This document shows positions 1 through 6,000 of a stretch of 6,844 bases of DNA, one piece after another. This DNA is from K189A clade bacterium (GTDB lineage Bacteria; Pseudomonadota; Gammaproteobacteria; Pseudomonadales; Azotimanducaceae): contig RKSB01000200.1 in assembly GCA_007571095.1 (NCBI GenBank), forward strand, positions 1-6,844, read 5' to 3'. The position numbers and the translations under genes are program-made. The notes beneath the pieces were generated by a model. That model saw only the letters and a list, made by a program, of their open reading frames with translations. It was not told where the DNA came from and made no database searches. The first letter of the stretch is position 1; each line of letters starts with the position of its first letter.

Positions 1-1
1 C

Positions 2-3000
2 GGGGCAACCAACCACCTCTATGGCATCAACCTCAAGACAGGGGTTGTCCATGTCACCACTCGAACCGGCTTCAAGGCCATCTTCAAGGTGCTGATCGGT
101 ATCAAGAATACTTCTCCCGGTGGCGGAAGCGGTGGCGACCCGGGAGTTCCACCGGCAGCCCCCGCCGGTGCAGGCGTCGTCGCCGGCGGTGCTCCCGGCC
201 TCGCCGACATCGCCAGAGGCGCCGACAACCTGTCCGACCTCGAAGACACCAGTGATCTCAGGCGTATCGCCGAGAACGCAGGCGAAATTGAAGACACAGT
301 GAATGTCGGCGGAGGACAGCTGCAACGCGGCTCCCTGCTCGACATCGCCGAACAGCTCGAAGAGACCGCCGCCGCCGAAAGGCTTGATGCGGCCTATGAT
401 CGCCTGCTGGCCAACCTCACCGCAGAGCTCGAACGGCTTGAACAGGGTAGCGACCTGACAGACACACTGCCTGGCTTAAGGCAATTGGGTGACGGCGAAG
501 ACGGTACCAACCTTCGACAACTGGTTGAGGCCGACATTGAGCCACCGGCGGGTGCACTCACAGGCACAGACGCCCTCGACAACACGGACGACGCCGGCCG
601 CCTGACTGACCTCGATCTGGACTCACTGGACGGTGCTCCACCCGACTGGGACAACCCGGAACGCAGCCCTCGTTTTCAAACCGAACTGGCCGACTTTGAG
701 TTTGACTCGGCCTACCAGAACCTGAGTGCTCAGGAAATGGAGTACCGAAGGGGATCAATCTATAAAGGCGGAGAAACCCGATGGGTCAACTGGCAGGCAA
801 ATTTCGCCGCCCAAAAGGCCAGACTGGATGTTACCGAGCTATATCGCGCCATACTGTTCCAGTCACCCCCCGCCGGTGTGGTCGATGGAAATGCCTGGCT
901 GAATACGGTCAAGCAACTGGATGCCAGCCAGGCGCGTACTCGGCTGCTGACCCAGTTGCAAGAGGCCAGAGCGGCCGGAGACTATGACAAGTACATCTCG
1001 CTTCAACACCTGGTCGATTCCGTCGATATTCAGGCCAAAAAAATCATCACGGATGGCCTGAACTCAGCCCAGCAGTTGAGTGAGGCCGGCTTTCCGCCGC
1101 TGGCCGACACTCTCGACAAAAACAGGTTGCTGGAGGCCATTGATGCCGAAGAGGCCAGAGTACGGGATGCACTCACAATTCTCGACAACCCCACGCCGGA
1201 GCAATTCCAGGAGGTAACCCATCGAGTAGGGGCACTCACGGCTGCCCGAAATGCGATCAATGACGGCCTGGACCCGGTCTCGATTCTCAACAACGACATT
1301 CTGGGTGTGAGCAACTCCTCCTTTGCGGACGCAATCCTGGTCGCTTCCTACGAGGACAGTCGTCAGTTCGTCGAGTCGCTGGTAACGGATCCAAAGTACT
1401 CGCTGACGAGTCCGGGACAACAGGTCAAAGCGAGGGGCTCGGACGGCACTCGGAAAATTCGTTTCAAGGCACCGGAAGAAGGCAGCGGCTACGAAGTCCT
1501 GACGGAGATACAGGAAATTCCGACACGTTTCGACCCTGACAACATTCCCTATGCACCATTCACAAACATTCCGGAAGATTTCAACTTTGCAGACAGCTAT
1601 GCCGAGCTGATTCGAAAGCAGCAGCAGAGCGAAGGAGTCTCGGCGGCGGCAGCGAGTCATTTTCGACAAGACCTGGATACCTACGCCCGAGAACATCTCT
1701 ACCGCTGGTACCCTGACCACTTTACAGACAGTGGCCGAGGGCTGGTTCTGGAAGACCTGGATGCAGAGAAAGTACGGAACATTCTTCTTGAGGAGGCAGA
1801 GGAAGCGAGAAAGGCCGTAGACGTAGCGAGAGAGAGCGGAACTTACTCCAAAAAGTCTTCCAAAACTCTTTTCAGAAGGCTGAGGTTCATCACCTACGCA
1901 ATCGATCACCTGGATGATCGATTGGCCAGAGCCACAGAAAAGCTTGCGCAGGCACAAGCCTACCTCGATCTTGGGGCAAAACTGCCGCTGTCGGACACTG
2001 TGAATGTCAACAAGCTGCTGGCTGAAATCGTCGAACTTCGGCAGGGATTTGAGTTCAGCGACCAGGATGCGGGAACGCTGCTGCTGTTGGACATAATCCG
2101 CAATATCGAGGACAACGTTGGGAGCGGTTACAACCCGTTGCCAGACCTGGACATCGAAATCCATCGCCTGAAGAACCTTGACAGTCCGACAGAGGAAGAG
2201 GCCGCCGCTCTGGTGTTTCACGAAGAGATACGCAAGCGGATAGTAGAAGCACTCGGCGATGCCGACTCAAGAACAACTTCACCCTTCGATCAGGCGGATG
2301 ATTCGGGTGGCTGGCTGGAATACACCGAATGGAGCGAAGTCGATGACTTGTTGCGAAGCCGCCAGGCGACGGACACCGACATCGAAGACCTTCAGTTAGC
2401 CGCCGGCGGGCTGGATGATATTCCAACCAGCTCAATCTCGCCGGAGACGAGTATTCAGGGGAGTGCCACCTTTCCTCAACAGGCAGGTGTCGACCTCGAT
2501 GGAGCAGCCGCCCTGCCCTCAGCACTGGTCGATTCAGAGGCCGAGCATCTATCCGAACTGAAGACCCAACTCACCGACATCACCGATATTCCTGAAGAAG
2601 TCAAGGATTCACTCAGCCTGAACGTGAATCAACTGGAACTTCGTCTCGAAGTCGACACACCACCGAGAGAACTAACCGATTCTGCCGACGGTGTGAGGGC
2701 ACAAGACCTGCTGGACCCCGGCTCAGGCGACAACCTTGAATACAAGTATGTAAGAGTCGAGGACAGCAGGCCAGAGGCCGGACTTGACAATGCAGGAGAC
2801 TTGTCCCCCGAGCTCGGCGAACAACCGATAGTACCGCCGACGGCCGGCCAGCAGCCGTCACTCGCCGATCTGGCGAGGCAGCAGGTGGCGGACGGTAAAG
2901 TACCGGAAGGGCTGGACACGAGAGACATTCAGGGAGACTGGCATATTGACTCCAACATGCTCAGGCGCTCGGCGGACAATCCGGCTTCCGTGATCGCAGG

Positions 3001-6000
3001 GGATGCACTGGCGAATGCAGTCAGAAGCCTTGAAGAAGGCACCGACCCCAGAAGAGCACTGAATGACGGCATTGCCCGGCTCGAAGAGCTTGGACGAACC
3101 GAGGATATCGATGTCTCTCGCCAGCTTGACGAACTCAAGCAGGCCAGAGGGCTGTACGAGTACGAACTGAACGCCCACATCAACGGGCTTGGGCAGAGGA
3201 TGGCAACCCCGAGTATCGATCTCGAATCCGGCAAGCTCGGGCGACTCGACGACGGCGAGCAGCCGCCCTTTGTAGAGGGTGGCCGAAAGCTCGATGGCGA
3301 AACACCTCCCCCGCCTCCGGCCGGCGAAGACTTGTCACCCGCCGACCTGGCCAGACAACAGGTGGATGCCCATCAAGTACCGAAGGGGCTGGATACGACT
3401 TCTATTCAGGGAGACTGGCGTGCTGACTCGAATCTGCTCAGGCTCGAACCGGAAAATCCGGCTTTCGCCCTCGTTGCCAACAGCCTGGACGATGCGATTC
3501 TAAGGCTTGAAGACGGCATCGACCCCACAAGAGCACTGAATGACGGCATCGACAGGCTGGAGGACCTGGGACGAACCGAAGGCACGAATGTCGCAAGCCA
3601 GCTTGACCAGCTGAAGCGAGCTCTCGAGCGATACGAAGATGTGCTGGATTTCCACATCGGCTCGCTTGAAGGCAGCATAAACCTCAACAGTCCGCCACTC
3701 TCCCCAGCCGGCGGATCCAACGCCCTGGAAGCGGCCAATCGTGCCGTTCAGGAAGGCTCGGTGCCCTCGGGTCTCGACACCACAGCACTCATACAGGCGA
3801 GTGATTCGGAGGCCGAATCCCTGCGGGCTCGGGTGGCCCGCCTCAGAAGGAGTGGTCAGTTTCAGAAAGCCGAGGATGTTTCAGACATCGAAGGCTATAT
3901 TCGCCGGTTGAGTACGGACCTGCGTAGCGGACAGGACCCAAGAACCGCTTTGGATTCGAATATCTCCATGCTGTCCGGCTACGCCCCCTATCCGGACGGC
4001 TCCACGCTGGAGAACGAGATCGACCTGCTCAGAAACCTGAGAAGCCAGTACGAGAATGCCCTTCAGTCACATCTCGAAAAACTGGGTAATGTCGGCGAGA
4101 CGACTGACGGCGGAAGGCTCAGAGGCATTCAGGAGGGAGCCGGACAGACGCCCAATGTAGAAGAATCCATAAGCTCCACAACCTACACAACGACTGTCTC
4201 GGAGATCGAAAAAGGCCGTATACCGAGTATCCTCGACGACGATACCATCAATATGCTGAGAGAAAGATGGAATCAAGCGGCGAACAGCGACAGAGGCGTT
4301 CCACTGAAAGCCGACATTCGGCAGGCCATCGAGGCACTGGACAAGGGCATTGATCCAAGAATCGGCCTGCGGCGACGAATCGACTCTCTGAGAAATGCCA
4401 ACAGCCCGGGCTTCGCTTATCTGCGGACACTGATTGACGACTACAACGATCTGCTGGGGGCCTCCCTGCAAAAGTTTCAGCGGATCGAGGGCATCGTTCA
4501 CAACCTTCAGACCCTGGTGGGCGACTACACCCAGATAGTTGACACCTACCTGAAAAGATATCGAAGGGTCGCAGGTATTGCTGCAATCGAGGAAGCGAGG
4601 CCCGCTTCAAACTTTCACGACATCGAGGATGTCGCCACCGGCATTCCCGCCGGCATCGCCGACAACGCCGGCGACGGCGGCAGGTTGGAGAATGCGAGTG
4701 ACTTGTCCTCCGGCCTCGGCGAAGAACCGCCGATCATACCCCCTGCTGGCGGCGAAGACTTGTCACCGGCCAACCTGGCCAGACAACAGGTGGCGGCCAA
4801 CAGAGTGCCTGAAGGGCTGGATACTGGATCTATTCAGCACGACTGGAAGCTTGACGCCCTCGCACTCAAGACTCAGGGAACGGAGAATCCGGCGGCCGTT
4901 CTCGTTGCCACCAGTCTGGAAGATGCGGTTCAAAGGCTTGAGGACGGTGTCGATCCGAGAAATGTACTGAATGACGGTATCGACAGGCTGCAAGACCTCG
5001 GACGAACAGAAGGCGCGGATGTCGCAAGCGAAATTGACCAGTTGAGACGGGCTCGCGAGCGATACGAAGATGTGCTGGATTTCCACATCGGCTCGCTTGA
5101 AGGCAGCATAGACCCCCACACTCCGACGGATCCGCCGCCTCCGCCGAATGCACCCGCCGGCGGCTCCGGCGAAAATGTGCGAGAAGCAACTCCTCCGGCT
5201 GTTCAGGACGAGCGAGTGTCTCAAGGTCTCGACACCACAGCACTCATACAAGCGAGCGAGCAGGAAGCCGAAGCTCTGCAGTCCAGGCTGAACGACCTCA
5301 GAAAACGCGGCCAGTTTGAGAAAGCCAGGGATGTTGAGGGCATTGAAGGCCATATTCGACAGCTGATTACGGACCTGCGTAACGGACGAGACCCAAGAAC
5401 CGCTCTGGATTCACATATCGCCAGGCTGTCCGACTACCCTCCCTATCCAGACGGTTCCACACTGACAGACGAGATCGACATACTCAGAAACCTGAGAAGC
5501 CAGTACGAAGATGCAATTGTGCAGGGCATTCGAAACGATATTCAAGGAGGCTTTACACCGCGAGGCTTCGACAGTGCTACTGTGCTGGAGGAGTTCCATC
5601 GACAAAGGAGCCTGATATACAACCAGGCAATGGAACTCTATGCCAAAGAAGGCGAAACAGCCAGAGTCCTGGGCATGGGAACCGTCGAACGGTATATCGA
5701 CAATGCCATCGTTGACCTGGCGGTCGGTCGGGATCCGGCACTGGACTTGAGAAGACGTATTCGACAACTTGAAACCAGTGCCCACAACGGGCGCAGGTTT
5801 GCAGACGAAATTCCAAATGAAATCGACATACTCAGAAGGCTGGTCAGGAGCTACGAAGATGCGGTAAACAGTTATACCAGGCGAAGCTATGGAGTCAATC
5901 TGAGGTTGCTGGGGGCGTTTGAAGAAGGAGCCGGCGGCGGTGCCTTCAAGGGTAAAAAAGATAAAAGGTTGCGTTTTGGCACCGAGCAGGTCATTTCCTA

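Noticed and set aside
89..91. GTG as the true start codon
   Set aside because: There is no ribosome binding site at a usual distance, and the 29 upstream in-frame codons look coding. It remains possible but less likely than an upstream start.
601..660. Acidic DLDLDSLDG segment as a calcium-binding EF-hand, dockerin or RTX motif
   Set aside because: The spacing of acidic residues does not fit the EF-hand loop, and there are no glycine-rich nonapeptide repeats anywhere in the protein.
1037..1043. A run of seven A as a slippage or phase-variation site
   Set aside because: It reads as ordinary Lys-Lys codons, there is no downstream structure obvious by eye, and a shift to the -1 frame ends within about 20 codons. 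It is a single tract with no further support.
1064..2221. A 385-codon open frame on the minus strand
   Set aside because: It lies wholly inside the plus-strand gene, its translation is rich in Cys and Arg with no recognisable domain, and the plus frame has the repeat conservation. It is a by-product of codon bias.
3406..5121. Minus-strand frames opposite modules A2 and A3 that give similar Ser/Arg-rich peptides
   Set aside because: Their similarity to each other is only the mirror of the plus-strand duplication. Composition is typical of antisense reading of Asp/Glu/Leu-rich sequence.
2858..5884. The direct repeats as a CRISPR array or insertion-sequence remnants
   Set aside because: The repeats are coding, in frame, about 340-370 bases long and diverged as protein modules. 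There are no short identical repeats with spacers and no terminal inverted repeats or transposase.
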